Shown: piece by piece, positions 1 to 11,174 of the stretch
Numbering within the stretch: position 1 is the stretch's first letter
Layout of the letters: every line of letters starts with the position of its first letter
NCBI GenBank assembly: GCA_023653785.1
Contig: JAMKCH010079093.1
Coordinates: forward strand, 344,549-408,548
Source of the DNA: Ophioderma brevispina
Taxonomy: Eukaryota > Echinodermata > Ophiuroidea > Amphilepidida > Ophiodermatidae
Reading direction: 5' to 3'
DNA: 64,000 nucleotides
Made by a program: the position numbers and the translations under genes
Notes under the pieces: model-generated
The model's database searches: none
The model's input: only the letters and a program-made list of their open reading frames with translations
Told to the model about the DNA's origin: nothing

Positions 1-119
1 TTTCATTTCACCCCGGAACCTCCCTGTTTTTTAGAAATTTGCTAAATTTTCACCCAAGACCCCATTTTTTGAACATTTAGCAGAATCTGTAAATATGTGT
101 TCTAACGGGAGGCTTCCTT

Positions 120-910
120 CATCTTGCTCATCCTGACTTTGCTGGCTCCACCAGAAACAAGGGCTCCATTGTTATTAGACTTCTACAAATTGCTTGGTTG
201 TGAGCGAACCGACGTCGACATTCATTATCTTAATTGGATACCAGTTTAGTGCTACCATTGCATGTTAACTTTTGCAGTTTTTCACAGTTCAATTGACGGC
301 AGCAGTCCTTGACGCCATAGACCCATTGTTCATTACTTTAATATCCAGAATAGGTGCGCCAATGGTTTTTAACTTCTGCAAAATCTTAAGGTGTCTAATT
401 CCACTTACTTTGTTGGAGAACCAGATATGGGCGCCTCTGCTGTTAGACCTCTAAAATTTGCTACTACAGGGCGGCGCATTAGTTTAATAATTCATTGGAT
501 AACCACAAGAACTTAGGGTCATCATCGACGATCAAATTTGCTTCTAGTGTCGTGCGTCATCACTTCATCACTTCTAGTTGTATCACTGTTCAATTTTGTT
601 TCCATATGGTGGCTATTGTAACATAAATTGAGCCTTCCTCAGGGCGCTGTTGCTTTTTGCGTTCTTACAATTGCTCTTGCTCTTCAAAGGGCGGCATCAA
701 TTTATTCCTTGCATTGGATGACTAGTATTGAAGTTATAGGGGTGCCATGTCCGTACTCTTTCTTCTTAATGTTTTCTTTCAAGGAGCGTCATCAGAATTG
801 ACAGGGTATTATTGCCTATAGACGTCCGCATTTTTGTTTTCCAGGGCGGCGTCAGTTTATTCCTTCAACCATGTTCACTGGACGACCAGTATGTGGGGCG
901 TCTTTAGAGC
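120..910. repeat. Degenerate tandem repeat, about 4 units of 150-270 bp
   Basis: Two sub-motifs recur in the same order. One is a stretch like GCTCCATTGTTATTAGACTT followed by AAATTTGCT (near 160, 430 and 645). The other is a GGCGGCRTCA core followed by TTTATTCCTTGCATTGGAT (near 215, 470, 692 and 845). Spacing is uneven at roughly 260, 220 and 150 bp, so the array is old or rearranged. No open frame crosses it. It could be a decayed satellite or the inside of an unrecognised mobile element. Bases 1-119 and 911-1214 show nothing I can name. Confidence 0.4.
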
Positions 911-1520
911 ATTTGTGTGTTACCGTCGACTTCATCAGGTCGATGATTTAGAGGACCCCCTTTCACATAACTCTGCAATGTAGCTGCTAAGAAGTGGGGA
1001 TCATTTTAAAACTGTTTATGGTGAGGGGCGCCATTCTAGAGTTCTTCCAAAGGCCGTGTTAGTTCCAGAGGGTGTCTTGCAGAGTTATTGTAAATTCGTA
1101 TGTGTTTCTTGAATTCTAGGGGGGGGCTCAGGGCGAGGGGAAAAAATTATGGGACTTACCTGTACTTTCGGTCCGCCCCTGTTCCGACGCAATGATTCTA
1201 CACGGTGTCGTATCAGGTAATAATATAAATTGCATTTTTGTTGATGTATTTAGCGACGTTTTTTTTTTTTTCATTCTCGGTTATATTGCTGTTTCGTCTT
1301 TTCACATTGACTTTTTGATTCTCGCATCGTATTGCGCGCAAGCGGTTACCTTTATGTCCCGCCAGCGATTATGGCGCGCCAGCGGTTACCGTTGCCAGTC
1401 CAATTATTGACCACAAGGGTCGACAAATCGCCATCACCAGCGCCGAATTAACCTCAAGTAGTGTACTATTCGTTGAAAGCAGCTCACGAAACAGTTTGTG
1501 TGATCGGAGAAAGGTTTCAA

Positions 1521-1786
1521 TAATAATAATGAGATTTTATAGCGCCTTTTACCCAGTAGACAGCACTGTTGCCTTTTGGTTATTACGCTGCCTCAGGATC
1601 TCACATCCTTTCGCTCAACTAGGCCGGCAGCTCCAAGCGCACATTCCCATCCGCACTTAGATTGTAATATTCCCCATAACAGCTTCCCCAGTTTTTGCCT
1701 TGGGTATACGAGGCCATTGAGATTAAGTATCTCCCCATGGACACTAACACTTGACCACTTGGCCTGCTCGTTTCACTAACCACACG
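1521..1786 (-). mobile_element. tRNA-derived SINE, damaged head
   Basis: Read on the minus strand it ends in AAGGCGCTATAAAATCTCATT followed by an ATT microsatellite, the same tail type as the elements at 31661 and 8250. The body (CAGCGTAATAA, a CTGCCGGCC segment and AGATACTTAATCTCAAT) matches 31661-31955 and 43087-43305. Its 5' tRNA-like head is shortened: the promoter boxes visible in the duplicate at 31890-31952 are largely missing here. Short ORFs across it are chance. Confidence 0.75.
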
Positions 1787-1889
1787 TTTTCTTATTCTAT
1801 ATTTCCGTTTTAGTTTTGCTTTACAACAACCGACCATTATATCAATTATCAGTGACGTGCACGTGTACCTGTGTTGTAATATTGTAGCA

Positions 1890-2040
1890 GTAAAGTCACG
1901 CAATACGAGGTTAACCTTATTAGCCTCAAGGGATGAAGAATGTAATCTCTAACCTGGAGAAAGGGACGTTCTCAGTGGAATGCTGAGCTTTGTATGCAGA
2001 TTGACTTAAAAGGCTCACCAAGATCACGATCGCAACCTAA
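1890..2040 (-). pseudogene. LINE reverse transcriptase fragment (CR1/L2-like)
   Basis: The minus strand of this piece and of its duplicate (32065-32200) encodes a segment like QSAYKAQHSTETALLQV followed by RNYILQ. This is the conserved block of CR1/L2-type LINE reverse transcriptases that precedes the LLDLSAAFDT catalytic motif. The frame is clean in the 32 kb copy and shifted here by single-base insertions. No other part of the element is recognisable on either side, so this is a short decayed relic that was duplicated with block a. Confidence 0.65.
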
Positions 2041-2045
2041 TGTAT

Positions 2046-3509
2046 TACCTGACCGTGATCGGCCTCTCAATACAATTTGGCAATGAGTCTATATTAGAAC
2101 TGGACTATAGATCTTTAAAGTGCAGCATGATCCAAGGACATCTTCTTAGTACAGGATATGATATTATGCTCAAAGTGTGAAGAAATAAATTGCCTGACAA
2201 AAGAGAACTGTTTACTTCCTGGTGATGATAGGTAAGAAATATTTCAAGTTTATGTTTAATGGGCCAGAAAGGACGTGTGTCCATAGTGCAAGTCCTTGTT
2301 GTACATTGGCCAATTATTCTGCAACTTCAGGAGTCCGAGAGCGCTTTATAACCGGGCATATATCTTTGCAATCCTTATCACTGAAAGATGCAGCACTGAC
2401 AGTTATTACTCTATCTAGTCCTTTCAAACTTATCCAAAATAGTGCACCCAAGATCTTGAAGCTACCCAGCCTAGTTGTGGTGTCTAACCAATAGTAACTC
2501 AATCTTACATACTTTCCCAACTCTTAGAAAAGGAATGATCTTTATTCGTGTACCCTCCTCACTTAAGACACTTGTTTAAGGTTGTTGAAAACATGACAGT
2601 AAGGGACGTAATCGTACGCCAAGCGTGACTTGTACTTGAATGTAGAATTATTTTACACGGAATCCAACGATCAAAAGAATTCCACGTTCCACGTACAAGT
2701 ACACAAACCATACACAGCCCAATTCTTCATAGGAGTACTTTGAAGTACCTGTTAAGTACCACGGAGTACCCACCGCATGGGTACCACATCGACGGCGGCA
2801 AAAGTGGGGGTAATCAATCCACCTAGGTAGCCTAACCATAGTCACCCTTGCGGAGTACCTGGCGGGGGTAATCCCATGCAAATGAGCTTTGCGCTCTATG
2901 TGATATTTTGCTTAATTTTATCCTTATTAAACATTTTTGGTGACATATGCTATATTGTTTTACACAAAATGTCATAGGGACTATATAGGGGTTTTGGTGA
3001 TGCACCTCACCTCAAATATAGATGTTAAAAGCTTGAAAACGATCAAACAGTATGGTCCAAAAGTGTGCCTCTAGGCAGCCGGTGGTAGGGAGTACTGTGT
3101 GCGTACTCCCGAGGAGTACCTGCAGAGGAACTACGGGTGGCATACATGGGTACCTACCAGTCACCTAGCAGGCAAACTGCAGGTACATATAGGATGGGGA
3201 CTGCGCAACGTTAACAGTACTGGTACTCCATCCGTGGCTTGTGTACTTCGCAAGTACTTATCAGACTAAATTATTTGGTTTAAACAAACCCATCCAAACA
3301 AAACATATTTGAAAAAATACAGAGTACTCGAACGAATGTGTGTCTGCCGGTCGCGGTTTGTGAATGAGTACAAAGGTCACCTGACACCAACATCGTTAGA
3401 CAAACCCAAGGGCCATTTGTATCATAAAATGATCGGCAATCTGGCACACAAGTAAATTTTATAATCTGACATTTTGGGCGCCCACAAAGGTCAAATGAGG
3501 TAACCAAGG
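2046..3509. other. Copy-1-only segment between blocks a and b, with a GTAC-rich core
   Basis: The paralog has only ~390 unrelated bases here (32208-32599). The segment has no convincing coding frame. Its core (about 2640-3265) is unusually rich in GTAC tetranucleotides, in forms such as GGAGTACC, AAGTACC and CATGGGTACC. I count 17 in ~620 bases against 2 to 3 expected by chance. Parts of 2690-2880 and 3060-3260 look like diverged relatives of one another, so this may be the remains of a repeated or foldback element. No clear terminal repeats or target duplication were found. Confidence 0.5.
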
Positions 3510-4518
3510 TCTTAAATTGGTTCTTCAGGCGACTCGTCGTCGGCTGAAGAACGTTTCAAGAGCCACCCAAACGATAGATTGAGAGTTTCCCAATACATAG
3601 CAGCACACAGATGTATCACAGGCAGCCATTTCACATACGCCTTCGTGCACTCACCGACGATATATTTATTGAGCCAAATTTGTGTAGGGCTGAGGGGGAA
3701 TATTTTAGAACTCTATTTTTAATTAGTTACTCAATGGTAATACCATGTCTTAACAACATCCGTACCGGAAAGAAACGCAGCTGTGCCCAGGATGAGGTTA
3801 TGTAAAATAATCAGATTTTTTCTTGCGAAAATAAGGCACCCTGCTTACAAGAAATAGCGTATCACTTTCACCCTTCGTTGTTTTGTTACCCTAGGTTTAT
3901 ATTCTCCCTTTTTCGTGGACGAAAACCCTCTTAAAATCATGATCGATGAACTAATTGAGTGCCGCGTCTATAACTTATTCTTCACAACAATACTTGATGT
4001 GAACCCATATACCCTCCCAACTTAAAATGGCGCCAAATTAAACAAGGCTTGAATCATTTAGGATTCTTGTCAGTAATAGTACCGTTAAATTCGGAGGATC
4101 CCCGAGAGGATCCACGAGTGGTCACACAACTACGGCGAATAATTCACACATTCGCGGCAATTGCTTCAGTTGACGGCGACATGTACGCATCGCATCTCAG
4201 TAAAGCGAGTAAAAAACAGAGGTGCTTCTTTATTCGTCTGAATGTCAGTTTCGAATTATCGCACTGTCTACACCATACCACCACTGTACTTCAGAAGTTA
4301 AGGCATATTAATTTTGACCTAGCCGAGCAACAATTTGAAATGAAAAAACGGTTCATCAGGACATAATTTCATGTTATAGCAATTATAATGAGCACATATA
4401 ATACTTATGAAATTTGTCATCTAAAGTAATGGATCCATTCTGCTAAAAAATGATAATTGTGCGCGTGTCTATCCGGTTATGCATTTGCCGTATTCATTGT
4501 CAATCTGAAATTTGGCAT

Positions 4519-4550
<32 letters not shown>

Positions 4551-5160
4551 GAGGGGCCTCTTGGAAGCTGCATGAGTGCCTTTGCTGGTGGTTCGCTGTG
4601 GTAAAAGGGGGGGGGGGTCTCAATTGTTTATTGCTCCGAATTGGGCTCAAAGATTGGTAGACCTAAACCACAGGCGAGGTGAAAATGCCGAAACATCAAA
4701 AGATCTATTCAAGGTAAAGTATTTGGGGCGTCACATTGCCCATATCTAAAAAACCTGCAACGTAGATCGCAAAAGCCGAGAACCGAAAATTAAAGTAATA
4801 TCTAGAAATGTATGGGTCGCATGTAAATGTATTTTTATTTCAAAAACGGTCTGGGTATTAATTGCGTATCAAACTAGGGTAATCCTTATCGGTTGGCGCC
4901 GAGATAGCAATTAACCCCCTTTGTGAAACGACCTACTTCTCCAAGGAGCAATGATGGGCTGTGTTCTAGAAGTGGCTTCTCAGATGGCGGACAGATGATG
5001 GATTGAAGATCTCTGGTGGAACTAAGTTGGAACGAGAACTACAACAGCTAAGTCATAAATTGTACAGATCGTCTGAGTCAGGATCCAGATGCAGATGCTA
5101 AGGAAGCAGTTGGCGCAAGAGTTAGTTCTGGGGACTCCTCACAGTGTGAGAGCTTCACCC
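3510..5160 (+). repeat. Segmental duplication block b, copy 1
   Basis: It aligns directly with 32600-34250. Landmarks are GGTTCTTCAGGCGACTCG at 3519 and 32611, GCAGCACACAGAT, AAAATGGCGCCAAATTAA near 4025, ACATGTACGCATCGCATCTC near 4180, and CAACAGCTAAGTCATAAAT near 5040. The 105-codon ORF inside it (4049-4366) is not conserved in frame in the paralog, so I do not call it a gene. The paralogs differ by two G-tract expansions (4519-4549 and near 4608) found only in this copy. Confidence 0.9.
4519..4549 (+). repeat. Poly-G tract
   Basis: About 31 consecutive G residues, followed 60 bases later by an 11-G run. The duplicate near 33590 has only short G runs (ATGGTAGGG and AAAAGGGGCTC). The tract is therefore a copy-specific expansion or a base-calling artefact. 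The glycine-rich ORF crossing it is not a gene. Confidence 0.9.
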
Positions 5161-5974
5161 ACTCTTAAAAATTGGCATATATCAAATTACTATATTTAAT
5201 AGACATTCATGATCAACTTTTGGAGTTATTTTTGCAACAGAAAGCAAGTAATAAATTTAACAGGTATTATAGCTACTTTCTAAGAGATTATTATTGTGTT
5301 ACTGGTTTAAGAGGCTAAAAGACATTTCTAGGCTAAACTTATTTAAGTTTGCCGTAACTTTAATCAACAATGTGTCTATTACCTGAATATGATAGACTCG
5401 TACTCATATGACTTAAGGACACACCGTAGTAGTATATTGAAAAATAACAACTTTGAGCACGTTTGTTTAATATTAAAACTCCCCACAGAGGAAATAATAA
5501 AACATGTACAAAATAAGGATAAAATCACGAAATGACCAAATCCTTAACATTATGGTAACCAATTTGGAGTTACGAAATCACGAGCCCAATACGAGACGCT
5601 TAATAGTGGGGCAAATGATGTCAATGATTCAGCGCAACGGTGACGTGCTTTTTGCTTCTCAGCATCTCATGGCAGCTAAGAAGGTTTCATTTTTATTATT
5701 ATATTCTTTTCATTTTTGATCTTGGGTATTGTATTTTGATTAAATCGGCAATGAATAAATAAAATAAAAAAAATATAATAACGGTATATTTACATATACG
5801 ATATTCACATTGGTTTTAAGTTTAACTACTTAGTTCTCCGGCACATAGATAAGGATGATTTCGTATTAAGGAATGGATAGTATTGAGAAATTTAGTTAGC
5901 CTAGCGACCACAACTACCATTTCTAATAGACATTAGAAAAATAATCTTATATTATATGATCAACTCTTGGGAAT
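5161..5974. other. Unassigned AT-rich spacer
   Basis: No gene, RNA or complete mobile element is visible. A 20-base stretch at about 5350 (TTTGCCGTAACTTTAATCAA) recurs at 44502 in similar context, suggesting a dispersed repeat end. The 71-codon ORF at 5504-5719 matches nothing I recognise. Confidence 0.5.
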
Positions 5975-7980
5975 GCGGATTTTTAATCTTTTGTTATACA
6001 ACTGGACTCTGTTTCATCGTATTGAAAATAAAACATAATACAATGAATGTATCCTCACTAACATCACAGATCTTACATGTCTTCCATTAGAGGAAATATG
6101 ATTGGTTAAATCTACTTGTTTCAATTCCAATTGGGCAACATCCAAATCTAAACAACGACGATGAGATGCGGATCTTTCATTATTAATGCTCAAGATAATA
6201 ATCAAACCTGAACTGAAGTTTATAAAGGTTGATATGGCCGTAATTTGTTATCCAGGACCAGACGAGATAGATCTCAAATGGCAAAACACAAAGGCAAGAC
6301 GAATCATAGAGGCAGATACAGCATGCGGTCAATAACAAAAATCCAAGAAACAATCAAGGAATGCTGGCTTGAAAATAGGTTAATACCGTATAACAATAAC
6401 ATAATAATATTACGCCAAATTAGAATCACGACGACTTTATATCCTAACGAACAATAAGACCCTTACGCTCGTCTCATTTACAGCTGTTTAAGCGCATTAC
6501 CATTACTGAACAAAGGATTTTCTACAGGGGGACTCTTTCGAGTACGCCACAAATGAGAAAAAAAAACCTGAATTAATGCCCGATGTTTTTATCGACATCA
6601 TTGGCCTATTGCTCATCGGTGTTCGGTTTTTATTTAGTTCGTGTGACAATTGCAAGTGCTTAAGCCCCTCCCTCTAAAAGAGGGGAGAAGCTGCTAATGC
6701 TCGGATACTATCCCAACGCAGAAAGATTTAGTATTGAAAGGGCCGACAACATTTTTATCGATTTCAGCGCAATGAATGAGTACGTTTTTATTATCCTTTT
6801 GTTTCAAAGCACCTGATTTGGCCGATATACTGAACAACCGTTCCCATCGCCGTGTGGGAGTCTGGGCCTGCTTAAGGTCCTCAGGAATTCAGCTAATGGG
6901 TGCTCTTCTGATAGCATTTAGTGAGCATTTTGAACACATCAGTGTATATTCTGATAATGAGCTCACACTGATTCCCTTTTTATGCCCTATTGCAGGAACG
7001 TCTTCTAAGTCCAATTTTTTACCCATGTAGGAGCAGCGACTTATAATCCCAGTGGAATAATTATCTTGAGTTACCATATCACATTGGTATCACGTCAGGA
7101 CGACGGTTCTTGACAATATAACACATTTTTACGTTGAATGCGTTTTTGGGCATAGTCTGAGTTGATCAACATTGAAGTTTAATATATTACGATATGGGAC
7201 TCTAAATTAATAATCGCACTTTTTCAGTCTTAAAATTTGTATATTCTTGTGGTGGGAGATAAATCTTCCTTAAATATGAGAACCTATATCTTTCCTTTTA
7301 AAACTGGCACACATTTGGAAATGCGCAAAAACTGACATGAATGATGATAACATTAATTGTAAGAGTTGCTTCAGCAGCATTGCAAATTATGGCCGATTTG
7401 TATTCAATCTTAGAGAGTTTAGTGTTATATGGAAAACGATATAGTACCACTGCCTATTATTAAAAATTTTTACGAAATAAAAAATCATTTATGAATAGTT
7501 AACATTTGTGAAATCAAATATTGAATTTATTAAAATGTTAGGTAAATTGACCCACTGTAACAATATTGTTAAACGATTCTGATATAATGAATTTTTTAGA
7601 TATTTCAAAAACACGACCAAGCTGATTTTTATCGGCAACACCCTTCATTCCTGTACTCCGATGTCACAGATGGACTTAAATGATGGCCCTCAATGTTTTC
7701 TGTCACGAGTACTCGTGTAGGTTTAATTTATTGAATTTAAAATCGGTGCCCTATCGGTTTGTCTTTTGTGTTGGTTTCAATATGCCCCTCTCGATCTTTG
7801 CAATGTCCTGCACTGGTAAACGTAGATTAAAGTTTCAATTTTGTTGGCTAAAGTTTTAATCAACCTAGGTTAGGCCCAAAAAAATTCTCTCAGAAGACCG
7901 CGCGCATTTTGTTTAAAATTGGTCTTTTAGAGCATTTATATTTTTAAGGTTTTTGGCTCACTATTTTTTGTCTGTTTTCT

Positions 7981-8030
7981 TATTTCCTCCTCCTCCTCCT
8001 CCTCTTTCTCTTCTTCCTCTTCTTCTTCAG
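7981..8030 (+). repeat. Pyrimidine microsatellite (TCC/TTC)n
   Basis: Tandem TCC units grade into TTC and CTT units. The stretch lies just after the right-hand limit of block c similarity and before a SINE. No function can be assigned. Confidence 0.85.
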
Positions 8031-8249
8031 AGTTTTATTTTTATTTCAACCTTTCAATCTTAATATATCGTATTGGGTATCGACACAACAAGTTTATTGT
8101 AAAGGAAATGTTGGTCCCGCATGATAATCCTACACCAGCAAATGCACACAAAATACCTGCTAATACATTAGACAAGTCCACTTGTTGCTGTAGGCTAACC
8201 GGACAGCAAGCGAAAATAACCGAATTTTGTGGAACTTATTCCCATTTTA

Positions 8250-8612
8250 AGCGACAGATAGCTCAATCAGGTAAGGGCGCTCGACTCCCAGTGTATGCTC
8301 ATACCATGCGTAATAGGCGTGCGTTCGAGCCCTGTAGATTCAGCTTATCCTGGTCCATTTCCTGACAAGAAATTAATAACCGCTTAGTTGTCTCGATTTA
8401 ACCATGCGATATTTGGGAAGCTGATCCCGGCTGCGATGGTTTCTCGATGTATGTTTGCTGATATAAGGGAACCGCTGATCCCGATCTGCTTCATCCCTGA
8501 AATTATGCGAAATGGTTTATGGTATGGTTTTGGGGCAATGCAGTATCAGCGCATTTGTGAAGCGCTTAGAGGCGCAATAGCATAGGCGCTATATAAATCT
8601 CTGCTATTATAT
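8250..8612 (+). mobile_element. tRNA-derived SINE
   Basis: The head (8252-8338) resembles a tRNA: an A-box-like TAGCTCAATCAGG at 8259 and a B-box-like GCGTTCGAGCCC at 8321, about 60 bases apart as in RNA polymerase III promoters. The body contains two GCTGATCCCG-type repeats. The 3' end is GAAGCGCTTAGAGGCGC followed by GGCGCTATATAAAT. Part of this tail motif is shared with the LINE 3' end at 42930-42990, which fits the known habit of SINEs borrowing a partner LINE tail. It is absent from the paralogous region 21020-21580. Target duplications could not be fixed. Confidence 0.75.
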
Positions 8613-11174
8613 TTAAAATTGATGAAAAAAATTTCAATATTTTTTGTGTTTTTTTTGTTTTTTCTTTAAAAAGAACTACCGTCACTTCTTATGATGATGC
8701 AATCATCACAATAATCACCTATTTCTTTTTGACGGTACTTCACAAAGATCCCATTTAGCTACTGGATCTGGTTGTAGTCCGTCCTATAAACTGCAAAATA
8801 CCTTCAGGTGACAAATAAGTACGCAATCAGGATTCAAAACGGCTTTGAAATATACATCATCGGAGAAGTTGTTCCGATAACATTCACAGCACTAAAACAC
8901 ATTTTGCGACCCTACTGTGTCTTGCTCCCAGTTGAATCCACAGCCTTGACGGAATACGTACAGGCTTCTGAATTAAACTGGGAGTAGACAAAATGGGTGC
9001 GAAATTACCAACCCTGACTATTAGTTATTCTCGCCCGTACATTTGGAATTTACACTGTTTTATTCCAATTGCTTCAAATGCCTCACTTCGTTCTGTGCTG
9101 ATGAGGAATACCAATCGCTTCATGTTATTGGCATTGCTGACCAGATATTTCACCGTCCCATTACCAATACCAAATCGTTACCACTTGTGGAAGGCGCAGT
9201 AAATACAAACCTGGATTAGGACAAAAGTTTCCTACTGATTTTAATCGGCAAGTCTATCATAAAAATCCACCAGGCATCTGATATTTTTTAGATGTTTAAA
9301 TATTTCTTGTATAAAATACTTTCCACATTCACCATGGGAAACTACAGGGTTCTTAAGATTTCCCCCCTACAGTTTTGTAAATAACTCGAAATATACTTAA
9401 TCATTTTTAAAACATTCTGAAAATTGTGGCTAAATTTTGTGCCCGCACATGATTCCTTCTTTAAATAGTGGAAAAACCCAAAAAACTACAGGATTTGAAA
9501 GATACATTTTTAAAGTTGCACGTAAAAAACCAAATCAGATTTATCCTTGGAGACGTGTATGAGGCCAAGCACACATCTTAACGCAATCAGAAACAGTTCC
9601 TTTTCAACTTCAAATAATCCTCAGGTCAAGGCAAGGAAAATTTCTTTTATGGTGGGACTAATTACACTTAGACCAGTTTAACTAGACCCGGTGGATAATA
9701 AGTATAGTTCCGCCTTACTCATAGTCCGGCACACCCGGTAAAGAATAGGGCACTCGATCAGTTGACTCTGCACGCAACACTAGTTTTGTTTCATTCACGC
9801 TTTAGTCCGTTGTCGTCTCTGGGGGGAGCCCTGAATGTGCTCCCAACGGACTATAATTACTTTGTTTCCTTTGGGCATAACGACCCTAATGTTATTAGAA
9901 GCCACTGAGTATACGGAATGTCCCCCCAAATTTGTGTCGCTTTTATGGCTTATCTATCTGCTTCAAAAACCGTGACGTAATCGCATAAGTTTTCAATTGA
10001 ATTATCATCTGGTTATCCGTGTACTCTATTTCTTTCTCCTTTTCAAGAAAGTTGGTGGCACACCAATCATTTTGAGGAGATTTACAGGTTTCAATCATTC
10101 CATTCATGATTAGCAGATGTCAAGGCATTCACATGAGATGAACTCCTAAAGATCAATGTGCCACTCCCCTTTTCTCCAATTCTAAAGACATTAAAACATA
10201 TGGTATGTTTCCCATTTTTTTACTTCTCACATACATCAAGTCGCATTTCTAAATCTGAACACTGAAGTAATCCTTATCCGGCAAAACGCCGCTGCAAACT
10301 TGCACACTCATCAATAAATGGCTCGTAAAAGGAATAAAGTGTCAACCTATGAAAATGTGATATTTTTTCACTTAGCATCATTTGCAAGAAAGGAACCACA
10401 TGCGCTCACATAAATTTCAGCATACATCACAATCTAATTTGTCTTTTGTGTACTGTCTGAAATTGTGAAATTATTAAGTCTTATTCACAAACACGTTAAG
10501 AGAACAGATCTTTGGAACCCTGTAGCTGTCAACCTGTCCCCCTTACGTGAATGTAAAAAAAGGCTAATGTCCATTATAAATAGTTTATTGCTTAGCATAT
10601 TTTTTCATAATACATTAACACTCATTCTCCACTTCAGAGATTTACATTAACATAAAATAGGGATTAAATATACAGAGCATATATTTTTAAATTTTTAAAC
10701 ATTACATTAAAAGCTTTCACCGGCTTTTAGGTTTTTTTATTCAGGATTAATATAAGTCAATAAGAAGAATAAAGTACAGGGTGTCTCTAACGCCATGCTA
10801 CGATTTTCAACGCTCACACTCTTGTAAGAGCAAAATAAAGTTATATTTAAATAGAGAAAACTTGTACATTTTTTATACTAAACGTCACAAATGTTGCATA
10901 TGTCTTTATTATGAGATACGAGATGAATAAACATTGCATATCAAATGCTATGGTGTGGTAGACAAATGTAATTCTCATTGAAACATTTAAAATAAGCTAA
11001 AATTGATTCTACACCATCAGCCTGCAAGTTGATTTGCTCTCGCAATTTCAAAGAACCAACAATTATCCAAAAATGAACCTGCAAACGCCAAGGCATGTTC
11101 ATGCCTAGCCTTGGTCATTCTGACGAAGCATCCTGATGAAGCCCTATACATTGACTTTTAATCCTAAAATATGC

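Larger units (their letters stand above)
1215..2045 (+). repeat. Segmental duplication block a, copy 1
   Basis: This stretch aligns end to end with 31390-32207 in the same orientation. Shared landmarks are TTTAGCGACG near 1250 and 31425, TATTGCGCGCA followed by GCGGTTACCTTTATGTCCCG, the SINE at 1521, and AAGATCACGATC near 2025 and 32195. Many single-base indels separate the copies. After the right boundary the two copies continue into unrelated sequence. Block a holds a minus-strand SINE and a minus-strand reverse-transcriptase scrap. Confidence 0.9.

Noticed and set aside
4049..4366. 105-codon ORF in block b
   Set aside because: The duplicate at 33110-33430 has frameshifts throughout and a different frame, so there is no sign of protein-level conservation.
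6776..7030. 84-codon ORF with a segment (VGVWACLRSSG) also readable in the duplicate at 18622-18810
   Set aside because: Only about ten residues stay in frame between the copies. Frameshifts on both sides show no constraint on a protein.
8252..8338. Functional tRNA gene
   Set aside because: A and B boxes are present but the acceptor and anticodon arms do not close and the sequence continues into a SINE body.
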